Source: Iris pallida
Taxonomy: Eukaryota > Streptophyta > Magnoliopsida > Asparagales > Iridaceae
Length of the DNA stretch: 64,000 nt
Direction of reading: 5' to 3'
Assembly: GCA_029216955.1 (NCBI GenBank)
Contig: JANAVB010023996.1
Location: forward strand, 15,346,490-15,410,489
Positions 21,561 through 34,538 of the stretch are shown piece after piece. Position numbers and translations under genes: made by a program. The stretch's first letter is position 1; each line of letters opens with the position of its first letter. Below the pieces are notes generated by a model. The model was not told the DNA's origin and searched no databases. It saw only the letters and a list, made by a program, of their open reading frames with translations.

Positions 21561-22788
21561 TATATCCCTTAAATAAAATAATTGTTGGTAAAAAATCTGA
21601 GGGACAAAAAGAAGCCAAAAATACATTGGCGCCCAGTTTGCCAATTTCCCTCCAAACTCAGCCCTAATCTTCCAATTTCACTCCTCCTATATATTTTTTT
21701 ATGTACATATAAAGACTATCTCTGCGCTCATCTCTCTCTCTCTCTCTCCATCTCCCTTTCTCTTATGCCCAAATCTCGTAGCAACCTAGAGGTTCGATTT
21801 CGGCGCGCGACCACCTGGAGAGTCATCGGCTTTGAGATTTGGCTCGATTTTGGCGCGCAACCACCTGTGAAGAGTCCTTCAGCCGCGCAACCACCTGTGA
21901 AGAGTCATCGGCTTTGATTTGGGTGAGGAAAAATCCTAGGTTTTTGGGTTTTTTTTTTTACTTTTGCTTTTTTCATAACTAAGGTTTTTAACGTTCTATA
22001 TAATCAGCAGCCAGCACTAGCATCCAACTTCCATGGAAAATGGTTTATCGGTTCAAATTAAGTTTGCTGAAATTGACATCTTTAGTGTCCATTGATGTTT
22101 TTTCTATATTTCTGCCGAATGACTGTGAACCATATATATCACTATATAAGAATAGCAAGCGAAAATTCGTTAGATTTTGATATATGTACTATCCTTACCA
22201 CATGCGTTGCCAATATTTGCTGTTGTGCGGAAGCCTCCGGTCACAAGTACGCACGCAATCATCATCACCATGTTTATTTCTGGAATATATACTTGTCCTT
22301 CATACTTAGCAGAAGTATGGACAACTTTAACTCTTGGGAAGCAGCCTAGAGCTTAAGATTGTGATAAGATTTGAAATGCACCAGATATCATAGCTTGGCT
22401 TGCAATGATGGCAGCAGCAACATCTACTACAAATGTTGGCCAAAATAGTGGGCCTATTAAGGACACGAAATGTGAGACACGATCGAGCCAATAGAGAAGC
22501 TTTCCGAAATCACACCAATCTATGCTCAATTTATTATATGTTACTTAATATATTTGTTTTTTATCCCATCAACCAATCTTGTTGTATGGCTTAAAGAATA
22601 CAACATAGTACTTCGGCAAGTGCATGCCTATTTCTCCTTAAAAGTTGAAACTCGAGCGTAGATCATCTTTCTAGGCTTACGGGTTTATATTTTAATTATT
22701 CTCCTTAAAAGTTTTAACTCATGCTTAACATTTATCTCAGTAAATCTTGTATTCTAATTTTTTTTTAGATTTTGTTTTATGGTGCAGT
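21561..22788 (+). other. CACTA 1 leader region before TNP2
   Basis: No gene is seen. A CT-rich stretch (21720-21765) is followed by three tandem copies of a unit around CGCGCAACCACCTGTGAAGAG (about 21803-21920), probably 5' leader. GT-rich and T-rich sequence then leads to an acceptor TGCAG at 22787, one base before the TNP2 ATG, which indicates a leader intron. Confidence 0.6.
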
Positions 22789-25700
22789 ATGTCGGAACCA
22801 ATTAACAAAGAGTGGATGAATGAAAATGATAGATTGAGCCCTGCATATACAAAGGGAATTAAAGATTTTCTTGAATTTGCCATTAAAAACCGTGCTGTGG
22901 GGTTGACAACATTACCTTGCCCGTGTGTTAAGTGTCGAAATAAATTAAGATTTCAAGAAAAAATTGTTGAGAGCCATTTAGTCAGGAATGGCATTAAAAA
23001 GTCATATACTTTATGGGCTTTACATGGTGAACAACCATCTCCTAATATTTGTCAAGATCCACCATTGCAACAAGTTGAAGAGGAAACCATAGATGACAAA
23101 AATATGGAGGATGAGGGAGGAGTAGAAATTGGAGACTTTATCGATGATTTATATAGTGTTAATAAAGCGCCTCATTTAAATAATGAGGATGGTGGTGCTG
23201 CAGGAGTTCAAGAAGAACCTTACGTCGTTAATGAGAAGTACAATGAATATAAGAGATTATCAACTGAGAAGCTGTACCCATCATGTGAAGGTTCTGAGAC
23301 AACTCTTTCTGCAATCGTGGAGCTGCACAACTTAAAGAAGCAGTTTGGTTGGTCGGGAAATAGTGTGACAGCACTTTTATTAATGTTGAAAAGGTGGCTC
23401 CCTAGTGGAAATACATTGCCAGAAAAGTATCCAATTATGAAGAGTAAGATGAAGGACTTGGGTATGAAAGCCATATTCATTCATGCATGTGTCAATAATT
23501 GTGTTTTATATTGGAAAGATAATGAAGATAAAGAGAAATGTCCTCAATACGGAGAACCGAGATACACAGTGACCAAAAGAAAGGGAGGAAGCCTTCGTAA
23601 AGAACCTAAGAAAATATTGAGACATTTTCCTTTGATTCCAAGACTTGTTAGACTGTATATTATACCATGGATAGCACGTGAAATGACTTGGCACCACCGA
23701 GCGACCTCTTCATGGGATTATTTACGACATCCATCTGATTCGCCTCAATGGAAAACGTTTCGAAATAAGTAGTCAAATTTTTCTGAAGAAGAGCATAATG
23801 TTTGGCTTGCAATTGCAACTGATGGTTTTAATCCATGTGGTATCCAATCCTCTAGTTATAGTTGTTGGCCTGTCATGGTGGTGCCTTATAATCTTTCACC
23901 TTCATTCTGTATGAAACGTCAGTTTTGGCTGTTGTCTTTGTTGATACCTGGGCCAAAGGCACCTGGTCAAGATATTGATGTTTTCCTTCAACCACTAGTG
24001 GAGGAGATGAAGCAACTGTGGGAAGAAGGAGTCCCAGCTTATGACAGTTACAAAGGTCAACATTTTACTTTGAAAGCTATGTTGATATGGGGTATTCATG
24101 ATTTTCCAGCATACGAGAATTTATCTGGGTGCGTAACACATGGATACAAAGCTTGTCCTGTTTGTGGAGACAACACTCCATCCATCCATCTTGAATGTAG
24201 TAATAAACAAGTTTACACAAACTATCGCATGTTCCTTAGCATGAATCATCCCTTTAGAAGTGGTGGATATTTGGGGCTTAGCTCCTTAGAATATACACTT
24301 CCTCCTCCTCGTTTAAATGGAAATGCACTTGTAGAAAAGTTGAGTAATATTAAGTATATACCAGGAAAAATTCCGAAAGCTCCAGGTCGAAAGCGGAAGA
24401 CTGATAATATAGTTGAAACTAAAGAGGCATGGTATAAGAGGTCAATATTTTTTGACTTGGAATACTGGAGTTCTCATCAAGTTCGTCATGTCTTGGATGT
24501 GATGCATATTGAGAAGAATGTGGCAGAGCATTTAATTAATACAATTTTAGATAACAAGATGAAGACAAAGGATACCATAAATGCAAGGTTGGATATGGAG
24601 CGGTTAGGCTTGCACAACAACCAATGGATAGTTCTAGATGAAAAGACTGGAAAACAGATAAAACCAACCGCATCATTTGTCTTGGATAAAGAAGAGAAGG
24701 GAGAATTTTGTAAAATATTGAAAGACTTAAAGCTCCCTTCTAGCTTTTCATCTAACTTGAGCAATATTGTTACTCTCAATCCACCCGGCTTGCACTCTAT
24801 GAAGTCCCATGATTATCATGTTATATTAGAGTACTTATTACCAGTATTGCTTCAACATGCATTTCCGAAACATCCAGATTTACGAAGAGCTATTCAGCAG
24901 ATAAGCTTGTTCTTCAACTTATTATGCTCAAAAATCCTAGTTAGAAAGGATATCCAACGAGCCAAATACATGGTGGCAGAGGCATTATGTGTGCTAGAGA
25001 AACATTTTCCACCTGCATTTTTTGATATCAGTATTCACCTTACTGTCCATTTAGCTGATGAAGCATTAATGTGTGGACCTATTGCACCTCGATGGATGTA
25101 TCCCTTTGAACAGTAAGTAATTTATTTTTTATCTTAATTTATTTTATATTTTTTTTATTATTGCAACATCTAATCCATTATTTTCCATATGTATTGTTTA
25201 CGAAAAGACATATGAAGGAGTTTAAAGATATACCGAGCAATAAGCGGTATGTTGAAGGATCCATTGCGGAATCCTATCTTGTTGGCGAGTCCGTTAGATA
25301 TGCAATGGAGTATATGCCAAATCCACAAGAGGGAAATCACAAATATACACATGAATCCTTTCTAGATGATAATGGGGATTTTTCTGATGAAGGACCTCTG
25401 CTCGACGATAAATCTGTGATGCTTGAACCTCAACAATTTCAACAAATATGTCGATGGGTCCTCTTTCGCCTCAATGTTGATGGACTCGATGAATATTATA
25501 AGTACATTGTCTTCTTTTATGTATCATAGATGTTCGTATATAGATTTTATCATAATAAGCTTGTTAATTATTATGACCAAATTGCAGTGAATATAAAGTG
25601 TCAATCCGATCTACCTTACATGGAAAAGAAAAGGGGGTTCAATTGACAGAAATAGAAATGCAGACTTCTTTCATCCCTTGGTTATATGAAAAGGTGTTTT

Positions 25701-26380
25701 TTTAATTTATTACTTTTTGCATTAGCTAGGTTCACTTTCTTATTTTAACTCTATTTATTAATTGTCATTGTATACAACTGATTATTGCTGGGGATACGGA
25801 GACAAAGGCTATGTTGTGGCGATTAGTTCAAGGGCCAAATCACGTAGTTAAAACATACAGAAAGTACCGAGTTAACGGCTATGTATTCTCTACTAGATCT
25901 CATGATGATAGTGTAGTCACACAAGATAGTGGTGTTTGTTTGAGAGAATGGACTACATTTAGAGCAAAAAAAAGTGATAAAAATTTAAAAGACGCTTGGA
26001 CCATGTGGTATGGGGTTATCAAACAAATAATTGAGCTTGACTATACAATATTTAAGGAGGTGGTGTTTTATTGCGACTGGGTGAGGGTGGAGGACAAGAT
26101 CAATGGTTGTAAGCATTGCCCAGACTCAAACCTGGTGATGGTAAATTTTGATAGGTTTAAGAGTTCCAGTAGTGAGTTATATGAGCCTGTCATTCTCGCT
26201 TCTGAGGCAAGTCAAGTATTTTACTCAAAAGATCTTAGAAATCCTAGTTGGTGGGTGGTGATACATTCACCTAGGAGATTGACTTGTCAAGTAGATGACT
26301 TAGAAATACCAATTGTTCAGTCTACTCTTGAAGACCAACCTCATTTGGAAAATTTGTTGCAACAATATGTTCCTGCTTAA
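22789..26380 (+). pseudogene. TNP2-like CACTA transposase gene, four exons, one nonsense codon
   Basis: This is the catalytic transposase of CACTA elements. Exon 1 (22789-25112) begins MSEPINKEWM and carries the transposase-associated domain (with CPCVKC), the TNP2 core (TDGFNPCG, SYSCWPV, GPKAPGQDIDVFLQPLV, THGYKACPVCGD) and the start of DUF4218 (ILEYLLPVLLQHAFP, WMYPFEQ). Exons 2 (25208-25501), 3 (25588-25693) and 4 (about 25802-26380) join in phase through GT-AG introns, except that the last acceptor is uncertain. Exon 4 is a DUF4216 domain (KNLKDAWTMWYGVIKQIIELDY, NPSWWVVIHSP). An in-frame TAG at 23770-23772 is the only clear lesion. Without it the protein would be of usual length for the family. 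Confidence 0.92.
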
Positions 26381-29300
26381 GATCTTGGAATTAGAGGCGG
26401 AACTTATCCAACAAGAGGACTATGCCATTTATTCTTGTACTTTAATTACTACAGGTATTTTTTAATGAGTTATTGTAGTGTTTTTTTTTCAATATTAATG
26501 AAGTTTTCCACTTTTTATTTATCTATTAGATTGTAGAGCAATATATTTTGCATTGTAATTCATTTTTGGATATTGGTTATAAAACATTCTGAGATTGCTT
26601 GATCATTAGTGGCTCAAATTTATTGGTCATGGGCTAAGATGAAGTTCGGCTCTCAAATTGACTGTTGGTATGTTCCAATAAATTTATCGTGTCAAAGTCG
26701 TTTCTAAATTTACCTTAACGAAAGTTGATCCATCAAGGCATGTAGTAAAAGAAAATTTTAACTCAAATTTATGTTCATAATGCGAATGTAGCAAATCCCC
26801 ATGAAAAGTAGAATAAGTATGAAAGAAAATGAGAAATAAAACATGAGCAGATTTTTTTGACCTTGCAGATGAGTAAAAACATGAGCCTATCATCTTATGG
26901 GTCATGCTTATTGATGGGAGGGAACATTCCAACTCCCAGGTGTTGGCTCTATGATTTGTCTAAATCTTGCTAATAAAAGCGGTTACTTCAATTGGAAGCT
27001 GTTTGATTTGGTTCTGGAGTGTTATAGTTACATTTAGTTATTTTTCTGAGATTGCTTGAGGAAGGAAGCAGGTATCAACTCAAGAGGTATGGCCTGGAAA
27101 TTTAATTCCTGCTATGTAGTTCAAGTATTCATGAGGTGTTGAATTCCTGTCACCAGTAATAGAAATCCCTGTGTAAATTCTCCTTACAATCTAGAGAAGT
27201 TGCAACATTTAATGGTATGAAAGTTTTAGCGGATACTGGTAAAGGTATCCGAGTTGGGCTTTACTTTGTAACCAATGAATAAGTCCATGTGAACTTTCCC
27301 TTTGAAATCAAATCGGCACCAACTGAAACTTTCCTTGTTGTCCCTTAGATAGGATATGTGACTTGTTCAATCTTTGGGGTTCAGTCCTAGTGTGAGGCTT
27401 TGGTAATCTTATACATACAACATTCGACTGATACGTTTGAGTATTAGTCTCGAACACCATGTGTTCTGTCCATTCCCCACTGAGTAATGTTCTATATGCA
27501 TTGACTGTTGTCCACATTTATAGGTATAAATAGGTGTTCTGCCATTGTAAACTGTGACTTGGGATATGTATTTGCGGATAGGGAATTGGTCTAAATTGTA
27601 CTAGAGACTTAGGGACTGATTTCTGTGATGTTTGATATGTTAAAACCAAATTCCTGAAAACAGATATGGAACCAACCCCTATAAACAGATCAATCCATAC
27701 CCTGTCAACTCTTATAAACCCTTGCTCTCAAGCCATCGATTGTTGTATTTCATCAGTTTATTATTGCAACTTCATAAAGACATATATCATTACTTGATGG
27801 TACTTGTCAAGTACACACAGATAGTGTTTTCTTTTATGCCACAGATGAAGACTCGATTTGGCTGTATACCTCGTGTTTTAGTTCTCTTTCCGGTTACCTG
27901 TGCTATCCTTCCACTAATGCAATTAGAAACGTGTACCTTCATTAAGGATTTCTGATGTGTTATATCTTGGTATACTTGAAATCAGCAGAGCAAGGGTCTC
28001 CTTGTGCTCACGTTTGGTAAGGTACTGGCCTGAGAAGGGGTATCCATGTGTAAGGAGTAACACCGGACATGGCCGATGTCTAGGAATGTTGTCAGCCAAT
28101 GTATACTGATTAATGTATCTTGTGCAAATAACGGGGGATTCGTTTGCACACAAAGGGTAACCATGAGCATTGGTGTGTCACGCATCCTTTATGAACTAAT
28201 AGGAAAAATAGGTGTGAGTGCAGACCTGTGCCTGCACTGGATAGCGTGCATAATAGCAGTCGCAGGACAGTAAAGGGAGGGTGTATCAGTTTAGTATAGT
28301 GTGAGTCGAGCCATTTGGATATCCAGTTGCATTTCAACTGGTACTTGGGAGTAGCCTGCAATATCAGTATAGATATAGGCCCATTTCAAGTCAAAGATCC
28401 TGGTACCATATGCAATGGTACAGAGTTGAGTAAGAGCATGCCAGACTTAGTACAAAATGCATTAGCAACATTAGACAGAGCTTGATGGCCTTGGCAAGCA
28501 GCAGTGGGTGGAATTGTCAATAGTTGTCAGGGTATTGAGAGTTACTCATATGGCATTGTCCTCTATATGTGTTTTGTCATTCCTTAATGTCCAATGTAGT
28601 GTATCAGGCCTATTTCTGATGCAGGCAACAAGGAGAGTAGTAGTCATGAGCCACATTGTTTTTTCCGAATCCTCCCTGATCCTTATTTCTTTACTTGTAT
28701 CTGTAGCTTCATCGTGTAGCTATGAGTTTGACTGAACATGCAATTTAGATTGTTGTTTCCCTAAGGAACATTATTTTTCTCTAGCTAAAGGATTTTCCAG
28801 TATTGATGTTGATTGAGCAATGTTATTGACATATTGTAAGGTCAAGCCTTGCCCTCTTTTGGCTTGATAACAAGGCTTGGTGCTCATGTCCTGCAGGATA
28901 TAAGGGTCTATCTAAGGAGGATCATACACTGCCTTGTAAAGCTTTTACATGGATCACGCGTGTAAGAATAAACGATTGAGTGTATGTGTGTCTTGATGAA
29001 TTACAGGAAAACAGAGTAGGTTTCAGCCTCTGAATAAGGCTTTGTATCAGTGCATACATGTGACAGTTCACATGGGGGTATTAGTTTCTATGGCATGGAC
29101 CATACCAGGTTGGGTGCAGGAGCAAATCAACAAGCTCTGTGTGCCTCCACTGTCTTCTCCCTTGCTTGTGTGCATCAGCAGGTAATAGGTTCAGTAATAG
29201 TGTTGGTGTCCTATAGTACATTGGGAACTTCAAGGATTTCCAAGAGTCAGAAAAGTTCAACCCTCTATCACATCTAAATGTTTTGTTATGAGGTAATGCA

Positions 29301-29754
29301 GTCAATATTAATACTTGTTAGATTATATCTGCATTAGTTTAAGCATCAAATGTTAGATGAATTCTAGTATGTTATACCTTATATTAATACTTGTTTCATT
29401 AAGATGTGTTTTTATCATTGTCATATTATGCAGTTGGTCCACAGTGCCTGGTCATGCTTGGAGAGTCAATTTGCAAGTTATTATTAAAGTGTGTAGTTAT
29501 GGTTGTCCTTATATTATAATATGCAGTCAATATTGAACTTCTGGAAGAAGCAGCTGTCTCAAAGTGGGCATTTACCTGCATTCAAAGTTCAGCTACCTCT
29601 TTTGTCAAGCTAAACAAAAGTTTGTAGATTTATTTGCACAAGCACATGTTTTGTTTCAAGCCACTAGTCCTTTTCAGTTTCCAGAGCTTACTGTTTGAGT
29701 GTAAACCTTAAGTTTAAGTCTCTTCTATGGTTCTTCTTGCGCAGGTTTGACATT
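26381..29754. other. Non-coding spacer of CACTA 1 between the two genes
   Basis: There are 3.4 kb of mixed, GT-rich sequence without long frames or recognisable motifs. It may contain captured intron-type sequence, but I could not identify any source gene. AT-rich stretches right after TNP2 (26440-26540) would fit its 3' end. Confidence 0.5.
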
Positions 29755-31478
29755 ATGTCATCAAGTGTAGGTAATTCTACCCCAAATTCATCACAACCTG
29801 CATCAAATTTGCCATCATCTGTATCATCAGGGGGTGGAGGCCCAAAGGAGAAAAAGAAAATCATAATACAAGTTGATGGCTCTATTGTGGGGAAATATAC
29901 AAAAGATTGGAGCACCGACACCGGAGGTTATATAAAAAGCTACATTCCAATTAGCTACACCGACTTTAGCAAAGTGCCAAAAAATTTTAAAGATGACGTT
30001 TGGAATGCACTTATGGTAAACTTCTTGGAAATATTCTCTCTGTTTAATGCCTAATATTTTGCTTAATTTGTTAAATTGGTTATGTTTAATATTGTGATTA
30101 ATGTTTCTTTATTAGGGTGATTATGAGCTTGATGTTCCACCAGAAGTGGCTCGTCCGTTGCTTGAGCCTTCATGGTCGTAAAAGTTTAGGACTTATAAAC
30201 ACACTTTACGGGAGCATTATCTGCAAAAAAATATTACTGAGGTACCAAAAGGTGTTGATCCTGATATTTGGAGGAAGTTTGTAGAAAATGAGAATGGTCA
30301 AAAAAAGAAGGAGGAGTGCGAGCGAAATGCAAGAAATCGTAGTAAGCTGGAGTTTTCTCATTGTCTTGGACGTTGTACATATGCCCAAAAGAAATACATG
30401 ATGGTTTGCTTCCTTTCTTATGCTATTCAAACTCGATATTTAGGATTATATATATCTTGTATGACTTACTCCAAATATTCTCCAAAAGTTCCAAGTTTTA
30501 CCATCTTAGAGACTTAACTTATACTTTATTTAATGACTTCTTACTTTGTTTGATTGTCCTAGTAGGTAGATACTTAGTTAACTTATATTGTTCCTTTTGC
30601 AGCAGGAAGAAAATTCTGAAATATCTCTTTCGCGGGTAGATACTTGGTTAGAAGCACACAAACAAAAATATGGTAAAGTATTGGATAGTGTCAAAGAAAA
30701 ATATGTAAGTAACCTATCAATCTCTATGTATTTTACATTCTTAGCTTAAGGTTTATTAATATCATCTCAAACAAGAATTTTACAGGAAAATGTATTGGCT
30801 GCTAAAGAAAGAAACAAGAACAAAAGAACTTTTGAAGATTTGGACAATGATGAGTTGGTAGAAGTATTTGGGAAGGATAAAAAGGGACGAGTTCGTGCCA
30901 TGGGTTCCAATATCTCGAGGAAAAAGCTAACTCATTTGGGAGTGGCAAAATCAAAAATTGAACAACATAAGAAATCATCTCAAGAACTAGCATCATTCAA
31001 AGATGAAATGATCTCACTTGTTGGCTCGCGCATGGATAATTTTGAGGGTCTTATGCAGGCTATATTATCAAAATTTACAACAAAGACACCGACAGTTGTG
31101 AATTCACCAGTAAGTGACCCTGGCTCTTGCTCAGTGCCTCGCAATATTCATTTATCTCAAAACATCGATACTGTTTTCGCTACGGCTGGCGTATCTCATT
31201 CTCCTTGTTCACCGCCTCCTCCTACAAGAAACCCCCAAGTTATCTTGTGTGATAAGTTCGGTAAAAAATTGGCAAAAGGATATGTCGTCACAGATGCTAC
31301 ATCAAATATGTGTCATTTCAAGAAAGTTGGATATGGAGAGAAGAAAGTTTATGTTGAGGAAGTGATTGATCCCGATGCTCCTTTATTTGACCCTCCACAA
31401 GGGGGAAATCATACTTTTGTCGGTTTGGTCGATGGGGGATTTCTAATTTGGCTAGATTGTTGGTTGGAGTATGTTTGA
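29755..31478 (+). pseudogene. TNPA-like (Ptta/En/Spm, Transposase_24) gene, four exons, one nonsense codon
   Basis: The gene starts MSSSVGNSTPNSSQPASN, followed by a basic patch (GPKEKKKIII). Exon 1 is 29755-30015, exon 2 is 30116-30403, exon 3 is 30603-30704 and exon 4 is 30786-31478, with GT-AG boundaries that keep the frame. The exon 2 block (VPPEVARPLLEPSWS ... LREHYLQKN ... WRKFVENENGQKKKEECERNARNRSK) and the exon 3-4 block (SLSRVDTWLEAHKQKYGK, then MGSNISRKKLTHLG) are typical of plant Ptta/En/Spm transposase proteins, which bind subterminal repeats. A TAA at 30179-30181 interrupts exon 2 and fits a CAA codon with C to T change. Confidence 0.88.
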
Positions 31479-32255
31479 TGATCTCTATCTTACTTTTAGT
31501 TCTAGTTAACTTATGCAGGTATGTTATGGGATGAAACTTGTTTAACATAGTTGACAAGTTGTTGGTTTTGTTTGGTTTATGTAGTTGAACCTTAAACTAC
31601 ATGTTTATGAAGTTTTCAATTATTTTGATTATGTTTACCAGTTCTATATGTGAATGCTTTTTTGGAGGTTCTAATTATGTCTACATTTTTTTCTTGTCAT
31701 CTTTGTTATTTTGGATTAAAAAAACCTTTTTTAACTCTGCCAATGCATTGTTTATCTTTGCATTGCCGGTCCCAAGCCCGGATAAAAGAGGAGGGTAAAG
31801 GTTTTATTAATACTTATATTTTTTTTAACTTCATGCCCTAATTTTTATTTGCATTGCAGGTTAGAGGAGTTTGCTGTCAAACTGTGAAATGCAATAGAAG
31901 AATTCGGTGCCGAGTGCAGAACATGATCTTTGGTTCTAAAGAGCTTTGCAGATATAGGTACACATCAAGCTTGAGTCACACATGAAAACAATTAGCAAAA
32001 TACAGTTGCACATAATCCTATGACATAATTTAAGGTGTGAAGTGATGAAATGAAACCTTCTTAAATTTGAATTCCTTAATTAAACTATCTATGTTCTAAG
32101 GTGCAACCAGATTTTTCATATTCCTAACTCCCAAGTGATGCACGGAGTTGGTATCTCATGACATGGAGGTTACATCATCAGATTAACTTGGATTATTCAG
32201 AGCTTTCTTTACAGGACTAACCATTTCATCCCTAAATATGACTTGTATTGCATAG

Positions 32256-32463
32256 GTCTTATTTATATTTGGGTGAGCGCCACCGAATTTACAAATATTC
32301 GAACAATAACAATCATGCAGATGGCATGAATGGTTCTGATGTTACTTCTAGGAAATGGGAGGTGTTCAACATAAGAGCTGTATCTGCAGTATTTCGTAGT
32401 GAGCATCTAAAATTTGGAGATAAAGACAGTACAGCTCCTATTGCATACTTAACAAGGACCTAA
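32256..32463 (+). pseudogene. Exon-like captured fragment, unknown source
   Basis: The open frame contains YLYLGERHRIYKYSNN, SDVTSRKWEVFNIRAVS and EHLKFGDKDSTAPIAYL and ends in a stop, with an AG just upstream (GCATAG). Its composition looks like a real protein and unlike transposase. It is placed like a last exon. I do not recognise the family. Confidence 0.4.
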
Positions 32464-33080
32464 TACATAACAACAGAGTAAAAGGAGTGCAAAGTCATCT
32501 CTCTCGTACTCCTCTCTTTTAGGCGAGTCCCATTCAACAACTTCTGAGCAATGCCTTTCCTGGCTCCTCCGGATGTTAACGTTCCACAGTCAAAACTATT
32601 ATGAAGTTGTAGGTTTTAATCGTGCAACAGAACGAATATAATGGTCCCACTCCTCTCTACTTTAAAAGAAAATCATGTATCTTGATATTACCAAGTCCTG
32701 GTGAAATGTATCTTGGGAAAGAATATCAGCAAGTCTGAAATTGCTAATCTGGTCCAAGAACAATTATCTAGTAGATAATTATATGTGCATAAAAAGTTGA
32801 ACCAAAGATCATGTTTAATGTTATACACTACAATGACAGTCAAATGCCTAATTGGATCAAGCTTGAATACATAGAGATTAGAGACCCAAAATCCAATTCT
32901 TCCCCAACTATAAGAATATGTATATGACAGTGATATGGTCACTATCCCCATCTCCACCTTCTTTGGCAGACTGCAGAACAATTCCGTGCACTCGAATGCA
33001 ATAGAAGAACGAGCCACCCATGTTGTTGCCAATTCTCTTGGAACATATAAGGTACAATCACCAAACTGTCATCTATTACT

Positions 33081-33465
33081 ACCAACATGCCCATGAAAAG
33101 CATCACCCCTGTATATATTAGAACCAAATCTTAAGCAAAGAAAATCATAGGGTTAATAAATGAAAGGAAGCATGAATAAAGCTATTGTGTTTAAAACTTT
33201 TCAAACCGATTAGTATTGATCACCTTTGCCCCCATTCTTATATGCCGACTCTCAGGTGAACTGGGCTCTAGCAACAGGAAGATTTGTCGTCCACCCAGGC
33301 TGGTGAGATTTTTTTTTTCATTGAAAGTTCATAATTTCTTTGAAATTTAGTTGATGGAAGGTTCAGAGACCATTGAATGGTTTCAATCTCGATCGCCAAA
33401 CATGCTAGAGTTTCAGAATCAGAAGTAAACTTTCTACTAATTTTGCTTTAATTTTGTAGGGTGGA
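33081..33465. repeat. Direct duplication inside CACTA 1, copy 1
   Basis: About 385 bases (from ACCAACATGCCC to AGGGTGGAA) recur nearly unchanged at 33934-34318, a constant offset of 853 bases. It includes an exon-like piece ending at a GTGAG donor (about 33296-33310). Confidence 0.9.
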
Positions 33466-33773
33466 ATTTGTTTTTTGGGCATTACCTAATAGTCTGATTC
33501 AAAACTGTGGGAACTAATTACAGTGCAGATATTGATACTGACACCCTTACTGCATCTTAAAACCTTTATATGTTTGCAAACCACCTGCAAACCACCTGCA
33601 TCAGCTTAAAGTTGGTCTACATAATCTATAGGTAGAGTGCTCTAGACCTTTGATCATGATCTGGATCTAATGGAAGCATATGGTTTATTGTCTCTTTCGA
33701 ACAACTAATATTATCATTATTAATATCTGTTCTCTTCTAAAGAAAGTTTGTCAATTTTTCATCTTTATTTCAG

Positions 33774-33871
33774 CTTGCCTTTACAGATAGGCATGGCACT
33801 GTATCTATTGTATACACAAGTTCGTTTTGCATTTTTGTGTGGAATGGTCTTAACCATATTGCTTATACCAG
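33774..33871 (+). pseudogene. Captured exon, ABC transporter C family transmembrane segment
   Basis: A 98-base exon is bounded by TTTCAG and a GT donor. It reads LPLQIGMALYLLYTQVRFAF and continues with a hydrophobic LCGMVLTILLIP. This is very like the conserved transmembrane stretch of plant ABCC (MRP-type) transporters. Only this exon is present, so it cannot make a transporter. It lies between the two copies of the 385-base duplication. Confidence 0.6.
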
Positions 33872-33933
33872 GTATCAGTGTTTTTTGGGCATTACCTATA
33901 GCATCATCTATGAATCCAGACACATCTTCAATT

Positions 33934-34318
33934 ACCAACATGCCCATGAAAAGCATCACCCCTGTATATATTAGAACCAAATCTTAAGCAAAGAAAATCA
34001 TAGGGTTAATAAATGAAAGGAAGCATGAATAAAGCTGTTGTGGTTAAAACTTTTCAAACCGATTAGTATTGATCACCTTTGCCCCCATTCTTATATGCCG
34101 ACTCTCAGGTGAACTAGGCTCTAGCAACAGGAAGATTTATCGTCCACCCAGGCTGGTGAGATTTTTTTTTTCATTGAAAGTTCATAATTTCTTTGAAATT
34201 TAGTTGATGGAAGGTTCAGAGACCATTGAATGGTTTCAATCTCGATCGCCAAACATGCTAGAGTTTTAAAATCAGAAGTAAACTTTCTACTAATTTTGCT
34301 TTTATTTTGCAGGGTGGA
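33934..34318. repeat. Direct duplication inside CACTA 1, copy 2
   Basis: This is nearly identical to 33081-33465, with differences such as TTGTG/TTGTT and GAACTGGG/GAACTAGG. The near identity suggests the duplication is recent compared with the LTR pair in this window. Confidence 0.9.
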
Positions 34319-34538
34319 AGCTTCTGCGCTTTTGTACAGGCGAGCTAGCGAGCAGAAGTTTGCTGTTAAAATATAAACCCTATCACTATACCTTCCCCCA
34401 TTTAATCCAGTAACCAGTTTGGTAATGTCAACATAAAAAAATGAAATTTTGGTTTAATTATGGGGTTTAATATGTCAGTGGCAACCATAAGTTATTTTTC
34501 TATTATAAGTTATTTTTGGAGGGCATCCTTCATTGCAG

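Larger units (their letters stand above)
31479..33773. other. CACTA 1 region after TNPA, exon-like fragments of unknown origin
   Basis: Most of this is T-rich non-coding sequence. Two stretches look like exons: about 31861-31956 (preceded by GCAG, followed by GTACAC; one frame reads LEEFAVKL and NAIEEFGAECRT with stops where Trp is plausible) and 32256-32463. They may come from one captured gene. I could not name it. Confidence 0.4.

Noticed and set aside
27308..29305. Scattered ORFs of 60-80 codons in the CACTA 1 spacer
   Set aside because: Random length range for this composition, no motifs, frames on both strands. Not annotated as genes.
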